In this document: piece after piece, positions 43,517 through 52,959 of the stretch
How positions within the stretch are numbered: the first letter of the stretch is position 1
Layout: each line of letters opens with the position of its first letter
NCBI RefSeq assembly: GCF_022761015.1
Contig: NZ_JAKWJQ010000006.1
Location: 62,001-126,000 of the forward strand
Source: Humibacter sp. RRB41
Lineage (GTDB): Bacteria; Actinomycetota; Actinomycetes; Actinomycetales; Microbacteriaceae
Length of the DNA stretch: 64,000 nucleotides
Direction: 5' to 3'
The notes under the pieces: generated by a model
The model's input: the letters and a program-made list of their open reading frames with translations, nothing else
The model's database searches: none
Told to the model about the DNA's origin: nothing
Program-made: the position numbers and the translations under genes

Positions 43517-45570
43517 GATGCCTTCACGGTGAGGATGTGCACGGGCTCGTGGAAGGCATCCAGCCGCACGTAGTTGGCCGAAGTCCAGTTCCAGGTCTGA
43601 CCGGTGACCATGTCCGTCACCGTGAATGACGATCCGGCTGGAAGCCCGATCGCCGGCAGATCGAGATGAACGATCGTCTCGCGCACCGAGTGCGGGTCGA
43701 CGTTGGCGACGACGATCACGGTGTCGGATGTGCGGGTTCCGGTGAACTCGCGGTCGAGGTGCTTGCTGTAGACGAGGACGGCGTCGTCCTCGCTGGAGTG
43801 CACGTGCAGGTTGCGCAGCTGCCGGAGCGCGGGATGCTCGCGCCGAGCCTTGTTCAACATGGTGAGGTAGGGCGCAAGCGATTCGCCTGCCGCCTCTGCC
43901 AGCGCGAAGTTCCGCGGCCGGTACTCGTACTTCTCGTTGTCGATGTATTCCTCCGCGCCGCTGCGGGCGACCGATTCGTACAACTCGAATCCCGCGTACA
44001 CGCCCCAGAGCGGCGACCCGGTAGCGGCGATCGCTGCGCGGGTCTTGAACGCGGGACGCCCGCCGAACTGCAGGTAGGCGGTGAGGATGTCCGGAGTGTT
44101 CACGAACAAGTTCGGCCGCAGGAAGGCATCCGTCTCGTGTGCCGCCTGATCGAGGAACTCCTCGAGCTCCTCTTTGGTGTTGCGCCAGGTGAAGTAGGAG
44201 TACGACTGCTGGAAGCCGGCCTTCGCCAGCGTCTGCATGACGGCCGGGCGGGTGAACGCCTCCGCCAGGAAGATGACGTCGGGATGCTTCGCGCGCACCG
44301 TGTGGATGAGCCACTCCCAGAAGTCGAGCGGCTTGGTGTGCGGGTTGTCGACCCTGAAGGTGCGGACGCCCGCCGAGATCCAGTGCTCGAGGAGTCGCAG
44401 CGACTCGGCCCTGATGCCGGCGGGATCGTTGTCGAAGTTGATCGGGTAGATGTCCTGATACTTCTTCGGAGGGTTCTCTGCGTAGGCGATCGAGCCGTCG
44501 GGCAACGTCGTGAACCATTCGGGATGCTCGCGCACCCACGGGTGATCGGGGGAGGCCTGCAGGGCGAAATCCATCGCCACTTCGAGGCCTGCCTCGCCTG
44601 CCTTGCGCAGGAAGTAGGCGAAATCCTTCGCGGTGCCCAACTGCGGGTGCAACGCGTCGTGCCCGCCGTCCGTGTCACCGATCGCCCATGGCGATCCCGG
44701 ATCGCCGGGCTCCGGAGTCAGGGAGTTGTTGCGCCCCTTGCGGAAACTCTCGCCGATCGGATGCACCGGCGGCAGGTACACGACGTCGAACCCCATCACG
44801 GCGACGGCCGGCAGGCGTTTCGCCGCCGTACGGAATGTTCCGGATGCCCAGCTTCCGTCGGAACGCCGTTTCGCCCCCTCGGAGCGGGGAAAGAACTCGT
44901 ACCAGGACGCCACGCCGGCACGTTCGCGCTCGACCTCGACGAGGTGCTCGGCGCTGGTCGTCGTGAGCGAGGCGATGGGACGTGCTGTGAGGATGCCTGC
45001 CACCTTGTCCGCACTCACCGCGGTCAGGCGGGCGGCTGGGGCGGCATCCGTGTCGGTGATCGCGGCGAGCAACTCGCTCAGCGCGGCACGGTCGGACGGT
45101 GGACGCCTCGTTCCGAGCGCCCTGGTGAGCAGATCGGCGCCCTCGGCGAACACGAGCTCGACATCCTGACCGATGGGCACCTTGATCGACGCGGCGTGGA
45201 GCCAGGTCGCCCAGTCGTCGGCCCAGGCGCGCACCGAGAACCGCCAGACGCCCTGCGTCGGCAGCTGTGCCAGCGCGTGCCAGCGATCGAGACCTGGCGC
45301 GCCGGGCGACATGCGCCCCAGCGTGATGCGGCCCTGCGGGTCGCGCAGCTCGAGATCGACGCCGATCACGCCGTGGCCCTCACGGAACGCGACGGCGGAA
45401 AACGGGACCACCTCGCCGGCGAAGGCCGTTGCAGGCCACGCACCGCCGTCGACGACGGGGCTCACGTCGAGGATCGGCAAGCGGCCGAGCACGGTCCGGT
45501 ATTCGACGCCCGGTTGTTCGGCGGGCGCTGCACCCTTGCGGCGCGGTGTTGGTGACGTCGAGGTCGGCAC
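43513..45570 (-). CDS. glgE: Alpha-1,4-glucan:maltose-1-phosphate maltosyltransferase
   Basis: A 685-residue GH13_3 enzyme that extends alpha-glucans with maltose from maltose-1-phosphate. Conserved parts are the N-terminal [33 protein letters not shown], the catalytic [19 protein letters not shown] with the nucleophile aspartate, the acid [13 protein letters not shown] and [15 protein letters not shown] chose GTG 45570, which gives the usual length; the open frame runs further upstream. It is divergent from glgP, with starts about 120 bases apart, and overlaps glgB. The genes that supply maltose-1-phosphate (treS and pep2, or glgC and glgM) are not in the window. Confidence 0.96.
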   Translation of the reverse strand: MPTSTSPTPRRKGAAPAEQPGVEYRTVLGRLPILDVSPVVDGGAWPATAFAGEVVPFSAVAFREGHGVIGVDLELRDPQGRITLGRMSPGAPGLDRWHALAQLPTQGVWRFSVRAWADDWATWLHAASIKVPIGQDVELVFAEGADLLTRALGTRRPPSDRAALSELLAAITDTDAAPAARLTAVSADKVAGILTARPIASLTTTSAEHLVEVERERAGVASWYEFFPRSEGAKRRSDGSWASGTFRTAAKRLPAVAVMGFDVVYLPPVHPIGESFRKGRNNSLTPEPGDPGSPWAIGDTDGGHDALHPQLGTAKDFAYFLRKAGEAGLEVAMDFALQASPDHPWVREHPEWFTTLPDGSIAYAENPPKKYQDIYPINFDNDPAGIRAESLRLLEHWISAGVRTFRVDNPHTKPLDFWEWLIHTVRAKHPDVIFLAEAFTRPAVMQTLAKAGFQQSYSYFTWRNTKEELEEFLDQAAHETDAFLRPNLFVNTPDILTAYLQFGGRPAFKTRAAIAATGSPLWGVYAGFELYESVARSGAEEYIDNEKYEYRPRNFALAEAAGESLAPYLTMLNKARREHPALRQLRNLHVHSSEDDAVLVYSKHLDREFTGTRTSDTVIVVANVDPHSVRETIVHLDLPAIGLPAGSSFTVTDMVTGQTWNWTSANYVRLDAFHEPVHILTVKAS

Positions 45571-45688
45571 CCTCCGACCGTAGCGCTCGCCGGGTCGGAT
45601 GTCAGTGCGCGCCGCGACTGCCGGCGAGACGGGAACGGGAAGAGCGACGTTCACGTCGGAGAAACCTCTCGCCGGTAGGGTGACCCGA

Positions 45689-48247
45689 GTGAAGGCAATC
45701 CGACGATTCACCGTCCGCGCGGTCATCCCCGAATCGCTTCAGGCCCTCGACGAGCTCTCGTCGAACCTTCGCTGGTCGTGGCACGAGCCCACTCGCGATC
45801 TGTTCCGCCACGTCTCGGAGAAGCTCTGGGTGGAGACGAATCACGACCCGATCGCCTTGCTCGGCGCCGTGAGCCCCGAACGCCTCGCAGAGCTGGCAGG
45901 AGACGAGGGATTCGTCGGCTGGGCGAATGGTCTGCGCGACGATCTGCGGCACTACATCTCCGAGCCCCGCTGGTACCAGACCCTGGAGGATGCGCCGCAA
46001 GCCATCGCGTACTTCTCGCCCGAGTTCGGCATCGCCGCCGCGCTGCCGCAGTACTCGGGCGGGCTCGGCATCCTGGCCGGCGATCACCTGAAGAGCGCAT
46101 CGGATCTCGGCGTGCCCTTGACCGGTGTCGGACTCTTCTACCGGTCCGGATACTTCGCGCAGTCCCTGTCGTCCGACGGATGGCAGCAGGAGAGCTACCC
46201 GGTGCTCGATCCGGACGGGATGCCGTTGTCCGTGTTGCGGCACCCCGATCGCGCCGCGGCGCACATCGCCCTCGCGTTGCCGGACGGCCGCACCCTGAGC
46301 GCACGCATCTGGACCACGCTCGTCGGCCGCGTTCGCCTGCTGATGCTCGACACGAACATCCCGGAGAACGACGACGACCTGCGGGGCGTCACCGACAGGC
46401 TGTACGGCGGAGGAGGCGAGCATCGTCTGCTGCAGGAACTCCTGCTCGGCATCGGGGGAGTGCGTGCTCTGCACCTGGCCGGAACGCTGCTCGGCGGACC
46501 GCAGCCGACCGTGTTCCACACCAACGAAGGCCACGCGGGATTCCAGGGCCTCGAACGCATCGCCGAGTTGATCGGCGAGGGTCTCGCCTTCCCCGCCGCG
46601 CTGGAAGCGGTGCGCGCCGGTACGGTGTTCACCACCCACACACCGGTGGCGGCAGGGATCGACCGTTTCGAGGCATCCCTCGTGCGCCGCTACTTCGAAA
46701 AGCATGAGCTCGTACCGGGCATTGACGTTGACGATGTGCTGCGCCTCGGAGCGGAGGACTACGCAGGCGGCACGCCGGATGTCTTCAACATGGCGGTGAT
46801 GGGCCTACGGCTCGCTCAGCGCGCGAACGGAGTGTCGAAGCTGCATGGGAACGTCTCCCGGCACATGTTCGCCGGACTGTGGCCGGGGTTCGACCCGGAC
46901 GAGGTGCCGATCGGCTCGGTCACCAACGGCGTGCACGCACCGACCTGGACCGATCCGCTGCTGCTCGAAGTCGCCGAGAGCACACTGGGTACGGCCGACA
47001 CGACGCACGCCGACTGGCTCTCACCCGAACTCGGCGACGACCGGCTCTGGCAGGTGCGAGGCAGGATGCGGGAAAACCTCGTTCAGGAAGCCCGTTCCCG
47101 CGTCGCAGGCGCATGGCACCGCAGGTCTCCCGACACGATCGTGCCCGGCTGGGTGAGTGACATCCTCGATCCGGGTGTGCTCACGATCGGATTCGCACGG
47201 CGCGTCGCGACGTACAAGCGGCTCACGCTCATGCTGCACGACAAGGAGCGTCTGACGCGCATCCTGAACGATGCCGAGCGACCGGTGCAGCTGGTGATCG
47301 CGGGCAAGGCGCATCCGGCCGACGACGACGGCAAGCGGCTCATCCAGGAACTGGTCGACTTCGCGGCGCGGCCGGAGGTGCGCGAGCGGCTTGTGTTTCT
47401 GCCGGACTACGACATCACGATGGCGCAGACCCTCTACCCTGGCTGCGACATCTGGCTGAACAATCCGCTGCGTCCGCTGGAGGCGTGCGGCACGAGCGGC
47501 ATGAAGGCCGCGTTGAACGGCACGCTGAACCTGTCGATCCTCGACGGCTGGTGGGCGGAGTACTTCGACGGCGAGAACGGCTGGGCGATCCCGACGGCGG
47601 ATGCCGCGGGGGATGCCGCAGAACGCGACGCACTCGAGGCGAACGCCCTCTACGACCTCATCGAGCACCAGATCGCGCCGAGGTTCTACGACCGCGACGA
47701 CCGCGGCGTTCCGGTGCGGTGGATGCAGCAGGTGCGCCACACGCTGAAGACTCTCTCGCCTGAGCTCAGCGCCGACCGGATGGTGCGCCAGTACGTCGAC
47801 GACCTCTACGTTCCGGCCAGCCACGAGGCGCGCGAGCTGCAGGAAGCACGCTATGCGGGCGCCCGCGAGTTCGCGGCGTGGAGAGAACACGTTGAGGCAG
47901 TGTGGTCCCAGGTGAGCGTCGTGCACGTCGAGTCGGGCGGCGTGGATGCCGTGCCGCAGGTGGGCGATCTCCTCCGCTTGCGCGCGCACGTCGCGCTCGG
48001 CGAACTGACGCCAGACGACGTGGCCGTCGAAGTCGTTTACGGACATACCGGCGAGGACGATGCGCTGCTCGACGTGCGCCGGGAAACCCTGGAGCCCAAC
48101 GACGGCGGGACGGGAGCCACTGTCGCCTTCGAGGGCGTCGTGCCGCTGGACCGCTCCGGCTCCTTCGGCTATACCGTTCGCGTGGTGCCGAACAACGCCT
48201 TCATGGCGAGCCCAGCCGAGCTGGGCCTCGTTGTCACGGCGGAGTAG
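45689..48247 (+). CDS. glgP: Alpha-glucan phosphorylase
   Basis: An 852-residue PLP-dependent glycosyltransferase (GT35) that releases glucose-1-phosphate from glycogen. It is the actinobacterial long form with an N-terminal domain (LQALDELSSNLRWSWHEPTRDLF) and the motif YFSPEFGIAAALPQYSGGLG. Later come TVFHTNEGHAGFQGLERI and the PLP lysine region GTSGMKAALNGTLNLSI, DGWWAEYF. A GTG at 45689 gives the family N terminus (VKAIRRFTVRAVIPESLQAL) and overlaps no other gene. The short upstream region has a TAGGGT that could be a -10, so the message may be leaderless. It is divergent from glgE. Confidence 0.95.
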   Translation: MKAIRRFTVRAVIPESLQALDELSSNLRWSWHEPTRDLFRHVSEKLWVETNHDPIALLGAVSPERLAELAGDEGFVGWANGLRDDLRHYISEPRWYQTLEDAPQAIAYFSPEFGIAAALPQYSGGLGILAGDHLKSASDLGVPLTGVGLFYRSGYFAQSLSSDGWQQESYPVLDPDGMPLSVLRHPDRAAAHIALALPDGRTLSARIWTTLVGRVRLLMLDTNIPENDDDLRGVTDRLYGGGGEHRLLQELLLGIGGVRALHLAGTLLGGPQPTVFHTNEGHAGFQGLERIAELIGEGLAFPAALEAVRAGTVFTTHTPVAAGIDRFEASLVRRYFEKHELVPGIDVDDVLRLGAEDYAGGTPDVFNMAVMGLRLAQRANGVSKLHGNVSRHMFAGLWPGFDPDEVPIGSVTNGVHAPTWTDPLLLEVAESTLGTADTTHADWLSPELGDDRLWQVRGRMRENLVQEARSRVAGAWHRRSPDTIVPGWVSDILDPGVLTIGFARRVATYKRLTLMLHDKERLTRILNDAERPVQLVIAGKAHPADDDGKRLIQELVDFAARPEVRERLVFLPDYDITMAQTLYPGCDIWLNNPLRPLEACGTSGMKAALNGTLNLSILDGWWAEYFDGENGWAIPTADAAGDAAERDALEANALYDLIEHQIAPRFYDRDDRGVPVRWMQQVRHTLKTLSPELSADRMVRQYVDDLYVPASHEARELQEARYAGAREFAAWREHVEAVWSQVSVVHVESGGVDAVPQVGDLLRLRAHVALGELTPDDVAVEVVYGHTGEDDALLDVRRETLEPNDGGTGATVAFEGVVPLDRSGSFGYTVRVVPNNAFMASPAELGLVVTAE

Positions 48248-48300
48248 CTCAGACATCCGCTCACTGTGCACGGCTTCTGTGGGTCGGTAACCTGAAGCGC

Positions 48301-48738
48301 ATGCCTATCAAACTCGAGAACGTCGGCATCGCCGTTCGCGACCTGGAAGCGACGATCGACTTCTTCACGGACCTGGGGCTGACGGTTCTCGGCCGAGACA
48401 CGGTCAGCGGCGACTGGACCGACACCGCCGTCGGCCTCGACGGCAACCACGCCAAGATCGCGATGCTGCAGACGCCGGATGGACACGGTCGGCTCGAGCT
48501 GTTCGAGTACCTCCACCCCGACGCGATCGAGACGGACCCGACCCTTCCCAATGAGATCGGCATGCACCGTGTCGCGTTCTCGGTCGACGACATCGACGAG
48601 GCGCTGGAGGTCGCCGCACGGCACGGCTGCTACCCGCTGCGCGGCGTGGCGACGTATCAGGATGTCTACAAGCTCACCTACGTTCGCGGCCCCAGCGGGA
48701 TCATCGTGATGTTCGCGGAAGAGTTGAAGAAGAACTGA
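48301..48738 (+). CDS. VOC-family (glyoxalase/bleomycin resistance-like) protein
   Basis: A 145-residue protein of the vicinal-oxygen-chelate superfamily: two beta-alpha-beta-beta-beta units. The opening is VGIAVRDLEATIDFFTDLGLTVLG and the second half starts GMHRVAFSVDDIDEALEVA. The metal-ligand Glu/His pattern is partly present (RLELFEYL, VMFAEEL), so enzymatic activity is possible. The substrate is unknown. It lies 50 bases after glgP in the same direction, but I see no functional link. Confidence 0.85.
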   Translation: MPIKLENVGIAVRDLEATIDFFTDLGLTVLGRDTVSGDWTDTAVGLDGNHAKIAMLQTPDGHGRLELFEYLHPDAIETDPTLPNEIGMHRVAFSVDDIDEALEVAARHGCYPLRGVATYQDVYKLTYVRGPSGIIVMFAEELKKN

Positions 48739-48803
48739 CTGCAGGTCTCGCTGATCGACGAATCAATCACCCGCAGCCCTCGTTGCGGGAGTACCGTCAA
48801 GGC

Positions 48804-48956
48804 ATGCGGGGTCGGCTCTGGCGGTTGCTCGGTCGCATCTCGTCGTGGATCGCGGGAGTCGTGAAGCAGGTCGGTGGCGGCCTCAACGGCGGTCGGAATG
48901 CAGACGAATACGCATCGAAGCTCTACGAGCAGCCTCGGGACGAGTATCGCCCCTGA
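48804..48956 (+). CDS. Small 50-residue protein
   Basis: ATG 48804 opens a 50-codon frame reading MRGRLWRLLGRISSWIAGVV, then KQVGGGLNGGRNADEYASKLY, and ending EQPRDEYRP. An amphipathic, basic N terminus is followed by an acidic, tyrosine-rich tail, and the ending is typical of small actinobacterial proteins of unknown function. GTCAAGGC precedes the ATG. The pattern is too ordered for noise, but no function can be assigned. Confidence 0.55.
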   Translation: MRGRLWRLLGRISSWIAGVVKQVGGGLNGGRNADEYASKLYEQPRDEYRP

Positions 48957-49007
48957 GCCGGTTCCGTTCCGGGCTGCGTCAGGCCTTCTCTGCTGCGTCG
49001 TCGGATG

Positions 49008-49652
49008 ATGCCTCGTAGTGTTGCTTTCGTGTCGCCTGACCCCGATTCCGCGCCGCACCGCGACGTTGCAGCGTTCGACGAACGCGCTCTCGACTACGAC
49101 GCGGGATGGCGTGGTCGGATGCATCACGAGATCTCCGATCACGTCCGTGATCTGGCGGTCGCGATCGCACCAGACGCACGACGCATCGTGGATGTCGGAT
49201 GTGGCACCGGATACCTTCTGCGCGCGCTCGCACAGGGGCTGCCGGATGCCGTGGATATGGTCGGCATCGACGCCGCACCCGGCATGGTCGGTGCTGCCGT
49301 CGCCAAGGTCGCCGATCCGCGCATCCGTTTCGCCGTCGCCACCGCCGAAAGACTTCCGCTTGCCGGTGGCTTCGACCTGGTGGTCTCCAGCACCTCGTTT
49401 GACCACTGGCGCGACCAGCGCGCCGGCCTGTCCGAGTGCGCGCGCGTGCTACGACCTGGCGGCCGGCTGATCCTGTGCGACATCTTCTCCCCGCTGCTCG
49501 CTCCGACTCAGGTGGCCACCCGACGCAGGAAAGCGCGCACTCCTCTGCGGGCGGCGAACCTCGTGGCGGAGTCGGGATTCGTCGACCTGGAGTGGCACAG
49601 CGTGTACGCCGTGATCATCAACGCGATCAGCGCGCGCAGGCCATCCGGATAG
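49008..49652 (+). CDS. Class I SAM-dependent methyltransferase
   Basis: About 214 residues. The SAM-binding motif I is RIVDVGCGTGYLLRALA, the acidic end of strand 2 is VGIDAAPGMV, and motif III-like text is FDLVVSSTSFDHW with LRPGGRLILCDIF. These fit ubiquinone/menaquinone-type methyltransferases (Methyltransf_11), but the substrate is unknown. ATGs at 49005 and 49008 and a GTG at 49029 are all possible starts. Its last 26 bases overlap the kinase gene on the opposite strand. Confidence 0.85.
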   Translation: MPRSVAFVSPDPDSAPHRDVAAFDERALDYDAGWRGRMHHEISDHVRDLAVAIAPDARRIVDVGCGTGYLLRALAQGLPDAVDMVGIDAAPGMVGAAVAKVADPRIRFAVATAERLPLAGGFDLVVSSTSFDHWRDQRAGLSECARVLRPGGRLILCDIFSPLLAPTQVATRRRKARTPLRAANLVAESGFVDLEWHSVYAVIINAISARRPSG

Positions 49653-50163
49653 CCGCTGTCGTCGTCTGCAAGGATCCGCGAGCGTCGATCCATATCGCCG
49701 CCGGGCGGGTCTGTCGCAATCCCTCCAGGGAACGCACGAGGTCCACGGCGTCGTCAGGACGGACGAGTCTGTTGTTGATGTCGTGCTCGGGGCGATCTGG
49801 GTTCGTCGTTCGTGCCGCGATGCGGTCGGCGAGCGTGTCGGGATCGACATCCAGCACGAATTCGTAGAACTCGGCGTCGCCCTCGAACGCAACGTGTTCC
49901 AGTTCTTCGATGAACGCGGTCTTCGCGAGGTACTGTCCCACGACGACATCGAACCCCGTGCGGAGTTGTTCTCTGGCCACAGCGATGCTCAGCTGTCTAG
50001 CGTGGAGACCCGAACGAATCGGGTCATCGTCCCATCGCCCGAGCGCGTGCTTGATCGCGTCGACATCCAGAGCCAGCGTGAGCGATTCGTCGTGAGCGAG
50101 TGCGGCGGCAACTGTCGACTTGCCTGAGCCGGGAGCTCCGTTGATGAGGATCAGGCGAGGCAT
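49627..50163 (-). CDS. AAA-type P-loop kinase-like protein
   Basis: A 178-residue P-loop protein of the AAA_33/zeta-toxin-like kinase group. The Walker A is INGAPGSGKSTVAAAL at residues 6-21. Then come LALDVDAIKHALGRW and VVGQYLAKTAFIEEL, with a Walker-B-like position. Members phosphorylate small molecules or nucleotides; the substrate is unknown. ATG 50163 is preferred; a GTG at 50169 is 6 bases upstream. It converges on the methyltransferase gene. About 230 bases between it and ybaK hold no gene I can support. Confidence 0.82.
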   Translation of the reverse strand: MPRLILINGAPGSGKSTVAAALAHDESLTLALDVDAIKHALGRWDDDPIRSGLHARQLSIAVAREQLRTGFDVVVGQYLAKTAFIEELEHVAFEGDAEFYEFVLDVDPDTLADRIAARTTNPDRPEHDINNRLVRPDDAVDLVRSLEGLRQTRPAAIWIDARGSLQTTTAAIRMACAR

Positions 50164-50393
50164 GACCACGAGCGTAGGCGGGATGAGCCCGAATGCCCGC
50201 TATCGTCGGTCAGTTCGTCACATGAAGCGAATTGCGACCCGCGACCGGGCGATTCACTGATGATTTCGAACCAAGGTCGGCGACAGCCGATCACCGGATC
50301 AGACGCCACAGCGACTCTGCGGTGGAGCTGGATCGGCTCAGCCGCATACGGGGACTAGCAGTGGGTACGGCGTCTTTGATGCTTCGCGATCCG

Positions 50394-50882
50394 TCACCGC
50401 CCGATCGGGACCGCCGTCCCGCCCGTGATCCTCAGCAGATCGGCTGGAGCGAGTTCGATGTCGAAACCGCGGCGACCGCCGGAGACGAAGATCGTGTCGA
50501 AGGCGCTCGCCGAGGCATCCAGAACCGTCGTCAGGCGCGTCTTCTGCCCGATCGGCGAGATGCCACCGACGACGTAACCCGTCTTGCGCTGCGCGACAGC
50601 CGCGTCGGCAAGGGTCGCATGCTTCGCGCCGACCGCAGACGCGAGCGCCTTGAGGTCGAGCTGCCCCGTGACGGGGACGATGCCGACGACGAGCCGGCCG
50701 TCGGCATCCGCGAGCAGGGTCTTGAAGACGCGCGAGGCATCCACTCCGAGCTTGCGGGCGGCCTCGAGCCCGAACGCCGTCTCGGATGGATCGTGTTCGT
50801 AGGCGTGCGGCGTGAACGGGATGCCCGCCGACGTCAATGCGAGCGTTGCGGGTGTTCCTGCGGGGTGCTTGGCCCTGGGCAT
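50394..50882 (-). CDS. ybaK: Cys-tRNA(Pro)/Cys-tRNA(Cys) deacylase YbaK/EbsC
   Basis: A 162-residue editing enzyme that hydrolyses mischarged Cys-tRNA(Pro). It starts PRAKHPAGTPATLALTSAGIPF and contains VFKTLLADADGRLVVGIVPV with the conserved lysine, LDLKALASAVGAK and GYVVGGISPIGQKTRL. These are family signatures. ATG 50882 follows the glgX stop by about 10 bases on the same strand. It looks like the last gene of the glgX transcript. Confidence 0.92.
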   Translation of the reverse strand: MPRAKHPAGTPATLALTSAGIPFTPHAYEHDPSETAFGLEAARKLGVDASRVFKTLLADADGRLVVGIVPVTGQLDLKALASAVGAKHATLADAAVAQRKTGYVVGGISPIGQKTRLTTVLDASASAFDTIFVSGGRRGFDIELAPADLLRITGGTAVPIGR

Positions 50883-50891
50883 GCTCAACAT

Positions 50892-52940
50892 TCAATCGCG
50901 CGCGCGGAACAGCTTCATCGACGTCGGTCCCAACGGCACGGTGTTGCCGGGGGAGAACTCCGCTGTGCCCTCGGCGACGGTCTCGTCTGCACTGTCCCAG
51001 AGCAGCGTGTAGCCGGCGACTCCTTCGTGCGCCGGCAGCGTCACCGTCGTCTCGGTCTCGAGGCCGTGCACGATCAGCAGGATGCGGTTGAACTGCTCGA
51101 ACTCCGGGGTCGAAGCCGCGAGGTACTGCAGCGTGCGGTTCTGCGCGGAGTCCCAGTCATCCTCGGCCATCGTGTCGCCGCCGGCGTCGTACCAGTCCAA
51201 CTGGCTGGCGCTGGGCACCGTCTCGCCGAACTTGCCGAACCGCACGGGGCGAAGCGCCGGATTCTCTTTGCGCAGCCGGATCAGCTCAGCGGTGATCGTG
51301 GCGAAGTCCTGCTGGCGCTGCGACCAGTCCCATGAGAACCACGTCAGCTCGTCGTCGTGGCAGTAGGCGTTGTTGTTGCCGTTCTGCGACCTGCCGTACT
51401 CGTCACCCGCCGTGAGCATCGGGATGCCCGCCGACAGCAGCAACGTCCCCATCAGATTGCGGGCGGCCTTGCGCCGCGCCGCGAGGATGCCCTCATCGGT
51501 GGTCGTGCCCTCCGCGCCGTGGTTGAACGAGCGATTGTCGTCTGTGCCGTCGCGATTGCTCTCGCCATTGCCGAGGTTGTGCTTCTGGTCGTACGAGACC
51601 AGATCGGCGAGGGTGAACCCGTCATGCGCGGTGACGAAATTGACGGATGCCAGCGGGCCGCGCTCCGGACTGAACAGGTTCGACGATCCCGCCAGCCGGG
51701 TCGCCAGCGAGCCGATGCCGGTGGGGGCTGCTCCATGGGTACGGGCATCCGCGATGTCCGTCAGCCAGAACGAGCGCACCCGGTTGCGATACCTGTCGTT
51801 CCACTCGGACCAACCGGGCGGGAAGTTGCCGGTCTGCCAGCCGCCGGGGCCGACATCCCACGGCTCGGCGATGAGCTTGACCCCTTCGAGGAAGGGGTCG
51901 TCGGTGATCGCCGTGAGAAGCGAGTGGTCGTTGTCGAACTCGCCGGTCTCGTCGCGCCCGAGGGTCGCGGCCAGATCGAACCTGAAGCCGTCGATCTGCA
52001 CGTCGTTCGCCCAGTACTTCAGGGAGTCCAGCACGAGCCGCTCTGCGACGGTGTTGCCGAAGTCAATGGTGTTGCCGACGCCCGTCGTGTCGATGTAGGA
52101 GCCGTCGGCGTTCTGCCGGTAATACGTGGCGTTGTCGATGCCGCGCAGACTCGTCGTCGGCCCGCCGAGCCCCTCCTCGGCGGTGTGGTTGTAGACGACG
52201 TCGAGGATCACCTCGAGGCCGGCCTCGTGCAGCAACCGCACCATGCCCTTGAACTCACGCAGCACGGCCTCGGCCCCCGACGTCTGCGCCGCCTTCGTCG
52301 CATACGGTGCGTGCGGTGTGAAAAAGTTGAGGGTGTTGTAGCCCCAGTAGTTCGAGAGGCCGAGTCGGGTGAGACGCTGTTCGGTGACGAACGCCTGCAC
52401 CGGAAGGAGCTCGACACTCGTCACACCGAGCTTGACGAGGTGCTCGATCGTGGCCGGGTGTGCGAGGCCGGCGTAGGTTCCTCGCAGCTCGGCCGGGACA
52501 TCCTGATTGAGGGCCGTGAGGCCTTTCACGTGCGCCTCGTAGACGACAGTGTGGTCGCGCGGAACTCTGGGCTTCGACGCGCCTGCCCAATCGAAGCCTC
52601 CGTCGAGGGCGACGGACCGCCACTCGTTCGTTCCGGAGCGCACCAGGCCGCGCGAGTAGGGCTCGAGCAAGAGCTTGCGCTCGTTGTAGTGGAACTCGGG
52701 ACCGCGCGGCCCCGAGCAACGGATGTTGTACCGAGCTCCCGGCTTCAGGTGCTCGGAGTGAGCCGTCCACACCTCACCGTCGCCACGCGTCAGCGGCACC
52801 CGCTCGACGAGCCAGTGCAGATCGTTGTCGTCGAAGACCAGCAACTCGACGGCGGTGGCGTTCTTCGCGTAGACCCCGATGGTGCCGCCGTCTGCGTTCG
52901 TCGTGACGCCGAGCAGCGACAGGGGATCCTCCGAAGGCAT
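50892..52940 (-). CDS. glgX: Glycogen debranching enzyme GlgX
   Basis: A 682-residue GH13_11 debranching enzyme that removes alpha-1,6 branches from phosphorylase-limited glycogen. It shows VTSVELLPVQAFV, LEVILDVVYNHTAEE, the nucleophile region IDGFRFDLAATLGRDE, the acid region KLIAEPWDVGPGGWQTGNF and NFVTAHDGFTLADLVSYD. ATG 52940 diverges from the cysteine desulfurase gene 19 bases away. It acts with glgP and glgB, which lie within 11 kb here. Confidence 0.96.
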   Translation of the reverse strand: MPSEDPLSLLGVTTNADGGTIGVYAKNATAVELLVFDDNDLHWLVERVPLTRGDGEVWTAHSEHLKPGARYNIRCSGPRGPEFHYNERKLLLEPYSRGLVRSGTNEWRSVALDGGFDWAGASKPRVPRDHTVVYEAHVKGLTALNQDVPAELRGTYAGLAHPATIEHLVKLGVTSVELLPVQAFVTEQRLTRLGLSNYWGYNTLNFFTPHAPYATKAAQTSGAEAVLREFKGMVRLLHEAGLEVILDVVYNHTAEEGLGGPTTSLRGIDNATYYRQNADGSYIDTTGVGNTIDFGNTVAERLVLDSLKYWANDVQIDGFRFDLAATLGRDETGEFDNDHSLLTAITDDPFLEGVKLIAEPWDVGPGGWQTGNFPPGWSEWNDRYRNRVRSFWLTDIADARTHGAAPTGIGSLATRLAGSSNLFSPERGPLASVNFVTAHDGFTLADLVSYDQKHNLGNGESNRDGTDDNRSFNHGAEGTTTDEGILAARRKAARNLMGTLLLSAGIPMLTAGDEYGRSQNGNNNAYCHDDELTWFSWDWSQRQQDFATITAELIRLRKENPALRPVRFGKFGETVPSASQLDWYDAGGDTMAEDDWDSAQNRTLQYLAASTPEFEQFNRILLIVHGLETETTVTLPAHEGVAGYTLLWDSADETVAEGTAEFSPGNTVPLGPTSMKLFRARD

Positions 52941-52959
52941 GCGTCTTACAGTAATTCCT

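Noticed and set aside
43666-45555. Long plus-strand open frame opposite glgE
   Set aside because: High-GC antisense shadow; GlgE motifs are all on the minus strand.
50170-50393. Possible gene between the P-loop kinase and ybaK
   Set aside because: Open frames here are extensions of shadows over ybaK and glgX; nothing protein-like was seen.
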